Origin: Ctenosaura bakeri
Lineage: Eukaryota; Chordata; Lepidosauria; Squamata; Iguanidae
Direction: 5' to 3'
Length of the DNA stretch: 64,000 nt
Assembly: GCA_948474755.1 (NCBI GenBank)
Contig: CAOLHI010001242.1
Span: forward strand, 248,001 to 312,000
The notes under the pieces were generated by a model, which searched no databases, was not told where the DNA came from, and worked only from the letters and a program-made list of their open reading frames with translations. Of the stretch, positions 28,901 to 37,262 are shown one piece after another; positions within the stretch are counted from its first letter, which is position 1, and each line of letters opens with the position of its first letter. The translations under genes and the position numbers were made by a program.

Positions 28901-29586
28901 TGAAACTCCTCCAGCCCACATGGTCATTGTCCTTTCTTGGAAAGCAAGGCTATATGTACCTTGTGACTCACCTTGTGCTCTAAAAACCTGCCTCTGTTGC
29001 CTTTGTACTCTTAAAACTAGCCTGCTGTGGTGAAGAATACTACCTTGTTGCCAGACTTGCAAGAGGCTGTAACTGTGATGCCTTTTGAAATGGAGGAAGA
29101 AGGGAACTATATTGTCCTTTGCCTCAGGGATCAAAATGTCTGCATCCAGTCCTGATCTATTGCATAGAAGTGGGATAGTTTTAAGTGCACCTGAAAATAA
29201 GTGGGATGCCACCCCTCTGCCAATTCTCACCCTACTTGTGCCAATAATTGACAGCCCTGTTGATGTAAATTTGCCTTTTAGATGATTCACCTACAAAATG
29301 AAGCTTCCAGTTTGCAGCCCTAATTTCATGAATTTCTGAGAATGAGTCAGAGAAGCAATGTTCTGAAAAGGAAAACATGGTGGTGGGAAGAAGCATGGAA
29401 ATGTATTGTTGTTGATGCTACTGATATGCTGTGTTTTCTTTTTTTTAACAGGGGAAAGGTGACATGATAACATACTGGTTGGAAGGAAAGAAATCTGGGA
29501 CAATTCCGAAGAAGGCACCAAGCCCTTCTGCGCCTTCTCAAACTGCCAAGCAAAGTGCTTTCAGTATCATCCCCGGCATTGTATAG
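2398..29586 (+). CDS. GUCY2G: Receptor guanylyl cyclase, GUCY2G-like, 3' part of gene (10 exons)
   Basis: This gene converts GTP to cyclic GMP at the plasma membrane; the intracellular half is visible here. Ten exons with AG/GT borders join without a frame break to give about 357 residues. In order they encode the end of the kinase-homology domain, a dimerising linker, the class III cyclase catalytic domain and a Ser/Pro-rich tail. Catalytic features seen: FFSDIVGF (first metal Asp), [11 protein letters not shown] (Glu for guanine recognition and second metal Asp), [12 protein letters not shown] (Cys for guanine recognition) and NTASRMES (Asn and Arg). GUCY2G is preferred over GUCY2C, NPR1/2 and GUCY2D/F because of blocks recalled from the GUCY2G family, such as [21 protein letters not shown] and KIQCSS. 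The extracellular and transmembrane exons must lie upstream of the window. It could be a GUCY2G-like paralogue rather than the orthologue. Confidence 0.88.
3661..3962. repeat. Short interspersed repeat with inverted ends
   Basis: The element opens with 'accgtatatatatgtg...gacctcatatataagtc' and closes with 'gacccatggataagtcagtc', the imperfect inverse of the opening. It resembles non-autonomous DNA elements common in reptiles. The boundaries are approximate. Confidence 0.45.
4272..4376 (+). CDS. GUCY2G: GUCY2G-like exon, kinase-homology domain insert
   Basis: This is 105 bases (35 codons, phase 0 at both ends) between ttttccag and gtaaag. It begins [19 protein letters not shown] and ends CPCPTEYIE. 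The CPPL-ELI block is typical of the segment before the last pseudokinase helix. A repeat element starts only about 65 bases beyond the donor site. Confidence 0.85.
4440..5260 (+). repeat. Minisatellite-bearing interspersed element, copy 1
   Basis: Unique-looking ends (cctccacattcacaggtttg on the left, ccactttcacaagggttctg on the right) enclose tandem copies of a roughly 110-120 base unit. The unit is itself partly palindromic, alternating 'gcaagggaatgggagg' and 'cattcccttgcctctgg' blocks. The overlapping long open frames across it on both strands are by-products of the repeat. It is homologous to 20895-21590 in reverse orientation. Confidence 0.85.
6684..6915 (+). mobile_element. Sauria-type SINE (tRNA head, Bov-B-like tail)
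   Basis: A tRNA-derived head with a B-box-like stretch (ccaggtttcaaatccc) is followed by ccatggaaacccattgagtg, gcaagtcacacactctcagc and the 3' end 'gtcaccataatatggaaatg...gagggcacaca'. That 3' end matches the Bov-B-related tail of Sauria SINEs. A CA/TG-rich tract follows. Confidence 0.85.
8235..8365. repeat. Palindromic MITE-like repeat, half copy
   Basis: One arm only: ggttcagcagcttggacatc, then gactaaaacccag, then the 'agccactagctaccactg' end. It lies just upstream of the cyclase exon at 8403, and its terminal sequence comes within about 40 bases of the acceptor. Confidence 0.5.
8403..8522 (+). CDS. GUCY2G: GUCY2G-like exon, end of kinase-homology domain and start of linker
   Basis: This is 120 bases (40 codons, phase 0 at both ends) between cccttgcag and gtaaga. 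It starts [19 protein letters not shown] and ends [12 protein letters not shown]. This is the subdomain XI region, usually CW-x-DP-x-RP-x-F in receptor cyclases. Here the Trp after the Cys and the Pro after the Arg are replaced, which should be compared with other GUCY2G sequences. Confidence 0.93.
9343..9436 (+). CDS. GUCY2G: GUCY2G-like exon, coiled-coil dimerisation linker
   Basis: This is 94 bases (31 codons plus one base) between cttag and gtaagt. It encodes [19 protein letters not shown] followed by a charged helix ending DRLLY. This is the signalling helix with the VAERT block that couples receptor state to the cyclase dimer. Confidence 0.93.
10830..10990. repeat. Short interspersed repeat ('agttacagtccaac' family)
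   Basis: Contains 'agcagccctagtcagcatag' and 'gatgagagttacagtccaac', words of a common reptile inverted-repeat element. Related pieces are at about 1690-1820 and 14415-14525 ('actgtagctcagcaacatct'). Confidence 0.45.
11150..11237 (+). CDS. GUCY2G: GUCY2G-like exon, start of cyclase catalytic domain
   Basis: This is 88 bases between gaaatag and gtaatt. The split Ser codon joins the previous exon exactly. It encodes [19 protein letters not shown] and ends TIFF plus two bases of the Ser codon of FFSDIVGF. This is the LP-x-x-VA-x-x-L segment at the entry to class III cyclase domains. Confidence 0.93.
11504..11960. mobile_element. Non-autonomous DNA transposon with GGCCCTTT ends (Harbinger-like)
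   Basis: The ends ggccctttccaca and tgtgaaaagggcc are inverted repeats. The flanks on both sides read GATGAT, so a direct repeat is present (3 or 6 bases, ambiguous). The inside is GC- and CpG-rich, unlike the surroundings, and has no transposase. Confidence 0.65.
13170..13545. repeat. Two tandem copies of a ~139-base unit
   Basis: The segment starting caatgcaatctatattcaga (13250) recurs as caatccaatctatattcata (13389). Both are followed by 'gttcctgagggagtacac'-like and 'ccatagcaaccggcctat'-like words. A further degraded fragment (ggcctcgtctccatagcaac) is at 13980-14007, beyond an inserted MITE. Confidence 0.7.
13703..13905. mobile_element. Inverted-repeat MITE with TAT flanks
   Basis: Begins ggccatttctgc and ends tatggaaatggac. 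The inner arms (tattattccattttcaacat / atgttgaaagtggaataata) are long inverted repeats. TAT occurs on both sides. Confidence 0.75.
14571..15010. mobile_element. Non-autonomous GGGCCCTTTT element, CpG-rich
   Basis: Opens gggcccttttcgcagcgct and ends near gtgcaaaaaggg. The middle contains ttttcgcttcaagccgaaaa, also seen (diverged) in the copies at 20356 and 34896. Its CpG richness makes it look like a small CpG island, but it is a repeat. Confidence 0.6.
15634..16590. mobile_element. LTR-like element, probable solo LTR, interrupted by CR1
   Basis: Starts TGTTACCCCAAAAGGTGG and shares its whole length with 24461-25297: 'ggaattattagctcaaagg', 'caggatctttt-cacctatgtata', a TATA-like 'ttttttatactctg', and 'cttggcagagcaaacaa'. 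No internal retroviral genes are seen. A CR1 piece (15784-15985) is inserted. The right end is approximate. Confidence 0.6.
15784..15985 (-). mobile_element. CR1 LINE 3' end, reverse orientation
   Basis: Starts gaatcatagagttggaagag, the inverse of the CR1 3' end with its ATTCTATG repeat, and includes 'ccatccagttcaacctcctg' and 'aggaagttcttcttgaggtt'. It is inserted into the LTR-like element. Confidence 0.85.
16832..16917 (+). repeat. (AAAG)n microsatellite
   Basis: About 21 uninterrupted copies of a four-base purine unit. It ends about 135 bases before the acceptor of the cyclase exon at 17053. Open frames through it are artefacts. Confidence 0.98.
17053..17192 (+). CDS. GUCY2G: GUCY2G-like exon, catalytic core with metal and guanine residues
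   Basis: This is 140 bases between a poly-T tract plus ccag and the donor gtgagt. It encodes [20 protein letters not shown] and then a region ending [11 protein letters not shown]. It carries the first metal-binding Asp (DIVGF), the guanine-specifying Glu (VET) and the second metal Asp (GDA). An (AAAG)n tract ends about 135 bases upstream of its acceptor. Confidence 0.97.
17910..18061. mobile_element. Inverted-repeat MITE, same family as 13703-13905
   Basis: Ends ggccatttctgcacta and tagtgtggaaatggcc are almost perfect inverse copies. The inner arms include gattccactttcaacatcct and aggatttgaaagtggaatca. It lies in a cyclase intron. Confidence 0.75.
19059..19211 (+). CDS. GUCY2G: GUCY2G-like exon, catalytic domain middle
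   Basis: This is 153 bases between cttttcag and gtatga. A split Tyr codon joins it to the previous exon to give [15 protein letters not shown]. It ends [10 protein letters not shown] plus the first base of Gly. The [13 protein letters not shown] block is one of the strongest links to GUCY2G. Confidence 0.97.
19623..19721 (+). CDS. GUCY2G: GUCY2G-like exon, catalytic domain signature
   Basis: This is 99 bases between cctccag and gtatgg. It encodes [19 protein letters not shown] followed by [13 protein letters not shown]. This is the cyclase family signature, with the guanine-binding Cys in RYC and the transition-state Asn and Arg in NTASRM. Confidence 0.97.
20356..20778. mobile_element. Non-autonomous GGGCCCTTT element
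   Basis: Ends gggccctttctgcacc and catgtgaaaagggccc are inverted. It shares 'gcaatgcgcaatcatgcacc' and the 'ttcaagccaaaaatgaaa' block with the 14571 and 34896 copies. It lies in the cyclase intron between 19721 and 25648. Confidence 0.7.
20895..21590 (-). repeat. Minisatellite-bearing interspersed element, copy 2 (inverted)
   Basis: Read on the - strand, this begins with the same 'ccacatttgcaagtttgacc' end, runs through the same tandem 'caagggaatggga' blocks, and finishes with the 'gtttttccactttcatgagg' end seen near 5195. It has fewer internal units than copy 1. Confidence 0.85.
24461..25297. mobile_element. LTR-like element, probable solo LTR
   Basis: Runs from TGTTATCCCAAAAGGTGG to CAGCCATAACA, so TGTTA and TAACA are at the borders as expected for an LTR. 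It has a TATA-like 'gtttaaataccc' and is homologous to 15634-16590. No clear target duplication is seen, and no coding region. Confidence 0.65.
25648..25739 (+). CDS. GUCY2G: GUCY2G-like exon, end of catalytic domain
   Basis: This is 92 bases between cctttag and gtaaat. The split Ala codon joins exactly. It encodes [19 protein letters not shown] followed by [11 protein letters not shown] and ends in phase 0. It is the final helix and strand pair of the cyclase fold. Confidence 0.95.
26129..26545. mobile_element. Non-autonomous GGCCCTTTC element with ATA flanks
   Basis: Left end ggccctttccacagcacc and right end ggtgcagaaaaggtc are inverted. The three bases on each side are ATA. It shares 'gattaaatcattgatgggtt' and 'gcagcctgagaaagtacctg' with the copy at 31726. 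Confidence 0.7.
28005..28100 (+). mobile_element. LINE 3' tail fragment
   Basis: 'cttgttgtgagctgtcttga' and 'ggttatatataaaataaata' match the tail of the L2/Rex-like copy at 59150-59225. Similar tails occur reversed at about 31625-31700, 57330-57400 and 57485-57560. Confidence 0.5.
28275..28440 (-). mobile_element. Sauria-type SINE, reverse orientation
   Basis: Starts ttgtgtgccttcgagccatt (inverse of the tail), passes ggccacccagtgggtttt and ends in the tRNA-like head (gaaaccttggtctccagggt). It lies in the last cyclase intron. Confidence 0.8.
29452..29586 (+). CDS. GUCY2G: GUCY2G-like last coding exon with stop codon
   Basis: This is 135 bases after ttttaacag. It encodes [13 protein letters not shown], the conserved end of the cyclase domain. 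A lysine-, serine- and proline-rich tail follows and ends SIIPGIV before TAG. The tail is low-complexity and is probably lineage-specific. Confidence 0.95.
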   Translation, partial: GKGDMITYWLEGKKSGTIPKKAPSPSAPSQTAKQSAFSIIPGIV

Positions 29587-30320
29587 AATGACCCATTTTC
29601 AAGCCCACCACCAAAGAAGGTGGTGGGGTGGCAGATGCAGTTTCTCAGTGGTTTCATTCTTTGTAGATCCAAAGAGGAGGCTTTTAAGCAAGAGGAATCT
29701 GTGCTATCTCAGACATCTTCCAAAGTTCTTCTTAGGGAGAAAGAGGGAACAGAGAAGAAAATAGAAGCAATTCTAGGCTTGTGAAGTACCTTGTCAGTAT
29801 TCTCTAGTCAGATTCAGATGTAATGTGAAATATTGGTTTAGTTAAATAATGATTTATCTTTCTAATTCATTTATAACACAAAGCCATGAACTAGCATGAA
29901 GCTGTAGGCTTGTACACTCCCAATCTGAGGATTTCATTTGGTTTTTTTTAAAGAGAGAGCCAGCATTTGAATGACTTCTCCATAAAGATGGAAGATCTTG
30001 AAATTTTAAAAAGCCATGAGTATCTGACTATGTTTGTGCTGATCAACAAGGGTTGCCGCTTCTATACACTCCAACATTTCACAGATGAAAACCAGGACCC
30101 ATATGGCCAAGCAACATCAGTGTTGCCAAGATAGAAAAAAAATATTAATGAAGAAGAATACACAAATAGAAGCTGCAGAAGTTTGCTTTTGCCTGTGCCT
30201 ACTGGGATATATGAGATTCTCCTCTACGCTTTCAGAGTAAATTGAGTGCAAACTATTTTTACAGTTTGAACTCAGTTTGCAGCACTTTTAATAAACTGAT
30301 AATAAACAGGGAAAGTGGGA
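29587..30320 (+). terminator. Probable GUCY2G-like 3' UTR with two AATAAA signals
   Basis: After the stop codon, two poly(A) signals (AATAAA) lie close together at 30290-30295 and 30301-30306. A further one is near 31217. I cannot tell which is used. No recognisable repeat interrupts 29587-30300, which fits a 3' UTR. Confidence 0.4.
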
Positions 30321-31725
30321 GGATGGGAGAGGAACTGAGACATCTTAATCAGCTGAAAAAGTGTGATGACAGAAGAATAAAAGGGACTGTCCCTGCCAAA
30401 ATGGAGACAGTCGGAGAGTATGCTTTTCTTTCTTCTTTTCTCTGTTGGAGTCAAAATCTTTAACAGCTGTGTAACAAGGAGGTACAACATTGTTCTCATC
30501 ATTTTGTGAACTGCTTGCCTGTTGAATTTGGCTGGCTTTCATTCAGGTCTCCGGAAAAAGAAAAAGAAAAAAAAAGAGCTTCCCCAACTTCACAATTTTC
30601 TTTGTAACCTTGATGGAAAGAAAACACAACTTTTTAAAATGTAGAAATAGCATTAAAATGACACTTAATGGTTCTCAGTGAAACCAGCTATGGTGTAATT
30701 CTCTTGTTATTTGTGTTAAGAACCTTTTGGTTTCCGAAAGTTTTCCAAGTTTGAAATTAATACCTAGTATAGATTTCTAGAGCAGTAGACATGTTAGCTT
30801 GTAGCAAAAACAACAGAGAATTTTTGGTCACCTCAAAGGCCAATAAATTTATTATGGCATAAAAACCATCGTCTCTGAAGCCTGGTGCCATAATAAATGT
30901 GCTAGCGTTTCATGGGCTCCATGGTTCTTTATTGTGTAGCCAATACAGAGAATCTCACTGCTACAGCTTAAACTATAAACCCTGAACCCAGGTGAACATG
31001 AAAGAACATAAATAAGAAAAAGCTGGGAAATGTTTATACTTTTGGGGTTGTCTGCATGCCTATCAGCCTTCTTTGCAGTGTCTGTTTGGTACACCTTAGG
31101 CAGACTGTGTCGCTTTTGTCACACGAGAACATAGGACTTTTTTAAAAAAAACTGAGAACCTCAAAAGCACTCTGACTCATCATGGAATTTAGGACATCAG
31201 CTGTGAAGTCTTGTTTCTGAAATAAAAGTGTGGCTGCTCCTCACAAGCACTCCTTTGTCTATAAATGTTTGTTGAACTTCCCCTTCCATTCATAAGTGCT
31301 TGTCATGATAGATAATCTCTCCTGTTGCAGAACTGTACAATGTCAGCCCCATAGCACATAGATTGAATGCTGTTTTGGGATTTTATTTAAGTCCTCCAGC
31401 AATTAACTTTCTCTCTCAGGAGAGTCCTGTTGAAGGCCTTCCAGTTCAGCTTCTTCTTTTCCCAGACTGCTGAGCTACAAGAACTCACAAGTAGGAAATG
31501 AATGCAACAAGCCTCCCCTACTTGCCCTCAGCAGCTGTTATTAAAAGGCTGTCACCTCTGTAAAACAGTTCTTCATGATCTGCAGCTATTGTGGCTAATA
31601 GCTACATGTTATGAGTCTGTGTCCATGAAAATATTTATTTGCTTATTTATTTAATTTATATCCAACCTTTCTCTCTAATGGGATCCAAGGTGGCTAGATG
31701 CAAGCGTTGTTTCACCATAAACTCA

Positions 31726-32142
31726 GGCCCTTTCTGCAGCACCCTCCCATCCTGCCAAGGGGATGGGAGAAGGGTGGGACTGTGACAATGCTTCTGCATG
31801 ACATTGTTGTGGTCCTGTCCTTCTCCCATCCCTAGGCAGCATGATCATGGGTTAAATCATTGACGGGTTTTCCCCATCAAAGACGCATGATTGCACCACC
31901 ATCCCACACTTACCTGTTCCACGGAAGCCCCAGAAGTGCGATGGCTGCACTTCCTGCCCCAGCACAGCCTGGTAAAGTACCTGGTCGCGCTGTGCAAGGA
32001 AGAGGCATGGCCATCATGCTCCCTTCCACAAGGAGCCAGCCAGTGGGGAGGGGAGTGCTCCCGTCATGTTCCCCTACCAGCAGAGCCGCTACTAGGATTC
32101 CCATCGGATGAGTTTGCAAAAAGATAGAGTGCAGAAAGGGCC
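31726..32142. mobile_element. Non-autonomous GGCCCTTTC element with TCA flanks
   Basis: Ends ggccctttctgcagcacc and gtgcagaaagggcc are inverted. The three bases on each side are TCA. It is the closest relative of the 26129 element. Confidence 0.7.
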
Positions 32143-32159
32143 TCACAATCAGAAAGCTG

Positions 32160-32350
32160 GAAGGAAGCCAAATGTCATCTATTCCAAGCCCTTGCCAGTG
32201 TAGAAATCCACAGGTAAAACATGCCCAGCAAGTGGCCTCTTTAAAAGAAAAAAGAAAAAGGGAAGATCCACCACGACCACCTTGAGGTAGCCTATTCCAT
32301 TACAGAGAAGATCTTACCATCAGAAAGTTCTTCCTGATGTTGGAAATGTT
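32160..32350 (-). mobile_element. CR1 LINE fragment, reverse orientation, diverged
   Basis: Contains 'tctattccaagcccttgcc' and ends with 'cagaaagttcttcctgatgt', as in CR1 3' ends read in reverse. It has no ATTCTATG terminus. Confidence 0.55.
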
Positions 32351-34895
32351 CTCACTTCCTTCAGTGTGGGGTCAAAATTACCCCATATGGTCAATAGAGA
32401 TGTGAAATTTGTTGAGAGATAGAGAGGGTGGGGGGAGGTATTTCCTTCGTTTTGCACCTTGTGGACTGAACACAAAAATAGACACAAATTGCCACATATT
32501 TCTGGACTTGTTATGACTTGTGTGGAATTTTTAAAAATATGCACATTTGAAAATACTGGGGAAAATAACTAACATACATGGGGTGTGCATCCCTTAATGT
32601 ATCAGTTTGGAAAAAAGCACATGTATTTTGTACAGGGTTCCCCCCCCCGTCTTAGTAGAAAATCCATGTGACTGACAGAGCATGGACTTGGAAGGTGGGG
32701 AAAGAAGGAATCCTGTACAAAAGGGCATGACAGATCCTTCTATACAGGTCTATAATATGCTGTTGCTAGAAGCTCCCCTCTCCAAAAGGGCTAAGTCTCT
32801 TCCTAATAACCTGAATGGTGACTCAAAGTGAGCTGTCACCACTTCTGATCACCCAAAGCTGCAGACATGACAATGCACTGTGGCCTCCCAGAGGAGCTGA
32901 AAATGAGGTGGAGGGGTAATCTGGGCTCAGGAGCATGCCTAACCTTTCTTTGTAAATCTGTTCACTTCCCAATTTAATAACCAGGATTTCTTTTCATGGT
33001 CTCAGACTTTTTCATGCTCTCCATACTCATGCCCTAACTACAGCATGACAATTTCAAATGTTCCTGACTAAGATCTGGGCTCAGGTGTTGCTCCATCTGG
33101 CCCTTCTGGGTCTGAAGGGCTCAGCTGTTTAGAAACAGCAAAATGAAAAAGGATTGCTGATCCCACCCTCCCCAAAAGACATTGGCACTTGCTTTGATGT
33201 GCTCTTTTAAACAACCATATCTGCTTAGAGGATTGTTTCCTCCCCCACTCAGCCTTCAGTCTTATAGCTGCCAATCAGGTGCTACAAGCCTGCTTATTTC
33301 AAAGACTCTGAATACCTATTTTTACATGGATCTTGCAAGGGATGCCTAGAGAACTAACCTTTGTAGTGCAGCGATTTCAGTGTTTTTATATGCTGTTTCT
33401 CCTCTAAACGAATTTCTTTGGACAAGCGATGGCTTAATGGAGAACATTCTTGATCAGTGTCTCTGCTGCCCTATGTCTGGGGACAGGGGGAGGCCACTTG
33501 TTAGCAAGGCTTATGTGCATGTCCCTTTTTGGATCGGGCACAGATGGCTATTTGCACCCCCTGTAAAACTTCCCACTAGCAACTGTCGTGAGAAGGGTGG
33601 CTGCTGCTAGTTACAGGTAGAGAGGAACAGATGAGGGAGGCAATTTAGATTCTGAAGATGCAACTGGTCTTGGCTTGGAGGGAAGGAAAAGGGGAGGTAG
33701 TGCACTTCATCTACTAGTACACCTTCATTTTTTCTCCTCTTTGAGCCTGGATCAGCTGCTTCTTCCAACTCTGAATTTCCTCCCATCCACCACCACTGCT
33801 GTCTCTATCTCAGGGCTTCTCAGCTGCTGGGGCAGTGGGAGGTACTATGGAGGTAGCATTTTACATTCCAACTGCTTGACCCCTTCATTTGCTACCTGTT
33901 CCTCTTTACTAAAACAGATACTACACTGAGGGATGCCACAACTTTATAGCCTATAACTGGCACTTGGAAAAAAAAGTGTTTCTATCTCCTTTGAACACAT
34001 TCAGTCTGTGTTGGGTTGTACCTCCCCCATTTTTTAATTCTAGTAACTTCTTCTCTACATTTGCAAGCCTCACATTTCCCTGAGTCTGCTGACGTGCTCC
34101 TCTTGGGTAGGGGTGGTGCAGTTTTGAGGTGGATATTAGCATATAGGAATAATGTAGAGGAATCATGCAATCTTTTCTAAAAGTGAAATGATACTACTTT
34201 TGTGAGAGCAAATCACCCTCTTCTTGTTGTTGTTGTTCCAAGTAATGGAGGAGTTGGGGGAGTGTAGAAACTGCAACAAGAGGACCTGGAGCCCTGCATG
34301 CATACCCAAGGCCCACTTTTCCCACTTCTGATTTACATTTATATACTGTTTTAGCTCTAATAAGCTTCAGGCAGCATTCGTATCTTCTCCTTCACCAAAA
34401 AACACTTGTGAGATAGGTCAAGGTGGCAGAGTATCTAGTCCAAGACTGCTCAGGGATGTAATTACTGGGGAAGGAGCAAAATGAAGACATTGCTCCCCAA
34501 ATAGGAATTCTGTCCCCCCTGAAATTTTCTTTCAGTTTCCAAATTTTTAGCACTGAAGTAACTTAAAACTTCAGTTGAGTATCTAGAAATACAGTTTAGG
34601 TATCCAAAAAAAGTTGGGCAGGCAAAATCATCAAAGAAATAAAAATATAGCCAGTATAGTTCTAGGTGTGAATGATTTGCAGTGTCTCACTCTCTGCAAT
34701 GCTAGAAATTTGGAGACTGAAGGAAATTTTCATGGGGGTGCAGAATTCTTGGAGGGGGCAGTGCCATTGTATGATCACCCCTGAAGCTACACCCTTGAGG
34801 CCACCCAGTGAGTTTCGTAGTATATCTAGCTTAAAAGAAGGGTATTAGTTCCTAGTCAGAAAGGTGATGTTCCTTTAATGGCCTCTACTTAGCTA

Positions 34896-35326
34896 GACCT
34901 TTCTGCAGCTCACCTGCGTCCGGCACGGTCATGCGGAGATCATGTGAGCAGCCTCTTCCGCAAGACACTCGCATCCCCGCTGCTCCTGCTCTGCAGCAGT
35001 TGCCTGCTGGCTGGCAGGCAATGTGAGGGCTCTGCCTCTTCCTTCTGCGGTGCAGCCGGGTATTTTTCCAGGCTGCACTGGGGGAGGAAGCACAAGGGCC
35101 ATGTCTCTGTAGGCTCTGCATGGACGGTAAGTACGTGTGGGGCCCTGGAATGACGTGTGGTCACGCATCATTTTCAGCCAAAAGCCGAAAATGATATATT
35201 GCACAATCTGCACCTGCTGGCCCCGGCAGCGTCTTGCAATTGAGAGGACGTCATGTGGAATGCTCCTCACAATTGCGTGATGCTCTGGAGGCCCTTTCGC
35301 ATGACAAATGCCGTGTGAAAAGGGCC
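34896..35326. mobile_element. Non-autonomous GGCCCTTT element
   Basis: Left end gacctttctgcagctcacc and right end gtgtgaaaagggcc are inverted. It shares the 'aagccgaaaatga' block with 14571-15010 and 20356-20778. The flanks read CTA and ATA, so no clean duplication is seen. Confidence 0.65.
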
Positions 35327-36054
35327 ATAGTTTGTGACATCATCAGGCAAGTATTGTGGTTGAAGAGACAATGGCTATGAGAAAACTCTTGTCTTTTGGC
35401 ACATTTGGTACTGCCTTGAATTACAAACATGAAGCTCAGTTCTAACTGATTTTGCTCTATGTCAGAGCTATTGAAACGTATCTCATAAAGTTATTCCTGT
35501 GTCACAGGGCTGTCTTACTTCACTTTATGACATTACTTCTTAAAAAGCATTGTAGTGAATGGTTGTCACCACATCTTGTAGTGCTTAATTTAGTAACTTA
35601 AATATGTATTAAATATGTAATGCTCTTCAGCAACACAAACTTCTGTCCTAACCAAAAGGGACTGAGACCCTAAAATTATTAGAGTGATTTGTATTAGAGA
35701 GTAAAGCTATTACAATGTTAACTGCCCCAAAGACAAGATATACCTTGTAAGCATACTGATCAAATTGTTTTTCTTGTCTTGTTTTTTATTAAAAAGATAT
35801 TTATATTGTCTCAAATTTGTGTTCTCTTTTGGGATATCTTCTTTTCCATTACTTGTCTTCCCTTCCCAGTTTTCTCTTCAAGATATGAGTCAATATATTT
35901 TACAAGACTAAAGCTTATAAATAAATTATGGGCTTTATTTGCAATACAAATTGAGCCAGGGAAAATACAGCCTTCTTCTTTATTACAATGAAAATTATTT
36001 TAATTCTTATTGCTGATAACCCATTAAAAGTTTGGCCTTTTTTGGTTTTATTGA

Positions 36055-36170
36055 TTTCAATGGGAAGGCATACACGTGCTTAAGAGCACAATCCTGTATA
36101 CCTCCACTCAGAACTAAGCCCCATTCAGTACAATGGGACTTTTTTCCACTTCAGTCATTATAGGATGTAA
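36055..36170. repeat. Short interspersed repeat with 'cccattcagtacaatgggac' core
   Basis: The palindromic core and 'gcacaatcctgtatacctcc' match a short element often seen in squamate DNA. A weaker relative is near 2195-2290. Confidence 0.4.
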
Positions 36171-36508
36171 CCTAAATCTCTTCCACTGAAATTAGTGCTT
36201 TGGTTGATCGTGTTGTTGCTGGTGCCATCTTGTCCTGTCTAGTATTTCAGTGCTTTTAAGACATTTTGTAATAAATACCTTCATATCACACATTATTCAG
36301 TTCCTAAACCATCTTTTTTTAAATGTGTTTTGAAAATGTGGAACTAGTGGATTATAACAGGACTTTTAGGAACTGTGAATTGTGTACTGATTTGTAGCAA
36401 GATCTTACTACTTGTGGTCCACTTATGGCCTTATTACAAGTTTAGTTTCTGATCTTGAAAAATATTAATGCTGAATTTTGATATCCATGCCTGTATCAAC
36501 CTATATTT

Positions 36509-36856
36509 AAAGAGAGAACCAGCATGGTGTAGTGATGGACTATGAACCTGGAGACCAAAGCCATTTCCACAGTAGCCAGTTATAGCACTATTATTCCACT
36601 TTCAACATCCTATGGAATCCTGGAGTTTGCAATTTTGGGAGAGGCTAGGTGGCCCCTCCCGGAACCACAAACTCCAGGATTCCATAGGATGTTGAAAGTG
36701 GAATAATAGCGCTACAGCAGTCTAGTGTGGAAATCATGGTTCGGGTCTCAGCTTGACCATGGAAACCCAGATGCTCTCAGTCTCAGAAAATCCTGTGATA
36801 GGTTTGCTTTAGAGCCGCCATAAGTCAGAAATGACCTGAAGGCATACAACAACAAA
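36509..36856 (+). mobile_element. Sauria-type SINE split by a nested MITE
   Basis: The SINE head (gaaccagcatggtgtagtga...ggagaccaaa) is interrupted at 36560. It resumes at about 36735 (atggttcgggtctcagcttg) and continues to the tail gccgccataagtcagaaatg and gcatacaacaaca. The nested order shows the MITE is younger than this SINE insertion. Confidence 0.8.
36560..36734. mobile_element. Inverted-repeat MITE nested in a SINE
   Basis: Ends 'gccatttccacag' and 'tagtgtggaaat' are inverted, and the inner arms (ttattccactttcaacatcc / gatgttgaaagtggaataat) are almost perfect complements. It is the same family as 13703-13905 and 17910-18061. Confidence 0.75.
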
Positions 36857-37079
36857 TATTTAGAGATCCCTATGGTCCAGTTTAGTGGCTAAAATTGTCT
36901 AAACTCTAATTTTGTCTAATCTGCCTGCTTCTTATGCTACACAGATCCACATGTTTAATTACACAATCATGAAACTAGGCCCTGGATCCCATTAGTGACA
37001 CGTGCAACTGTCTGTCTGATTTACTCCTGTGTACATCTTTTTTGGCTGTTGCAGAGCTCGTTTATCTCTCCCAACCAGT

Positions 37080-37262
37080 TGTGGTGACCTTAAGGTGAAT
37101 CTATCACAAAGTTTTCTTGGCAAGATTTGTTCAGAGGGGGGTTTCCTTTGCCTTCCACTGAGGCTGGGAGAGAGAACTTGCCCAGTGGGTTTCCACGGCC
37201 AAGCAGCGATTCAAACCCTGGTCTCCAGAGTCATAGTCCAATGCTCAGACTTCAGGCTAAAG
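37080..37262 (-). mobile_element. Sauria-type SINE, reverse orientation, diverged
   Basis: Passes 'cccagtgggtttccacggcc' and 'caaaccctggtctccagagt', the inverse of the tRNA-like head, and ends near 'agtccaatgctcagactt'. Confidence 0.65.

Noticed and set aside
2398..29586. Assignment to GUCY2C (heat-stable enterotoxin receptor), NPR1/NPR2 or retinal GUCY2D/F
   Set aside because: The catalytic-domain blocks and the short tail after TYWLEGK fit GUCY2G better than any of these paralogues as recalled.
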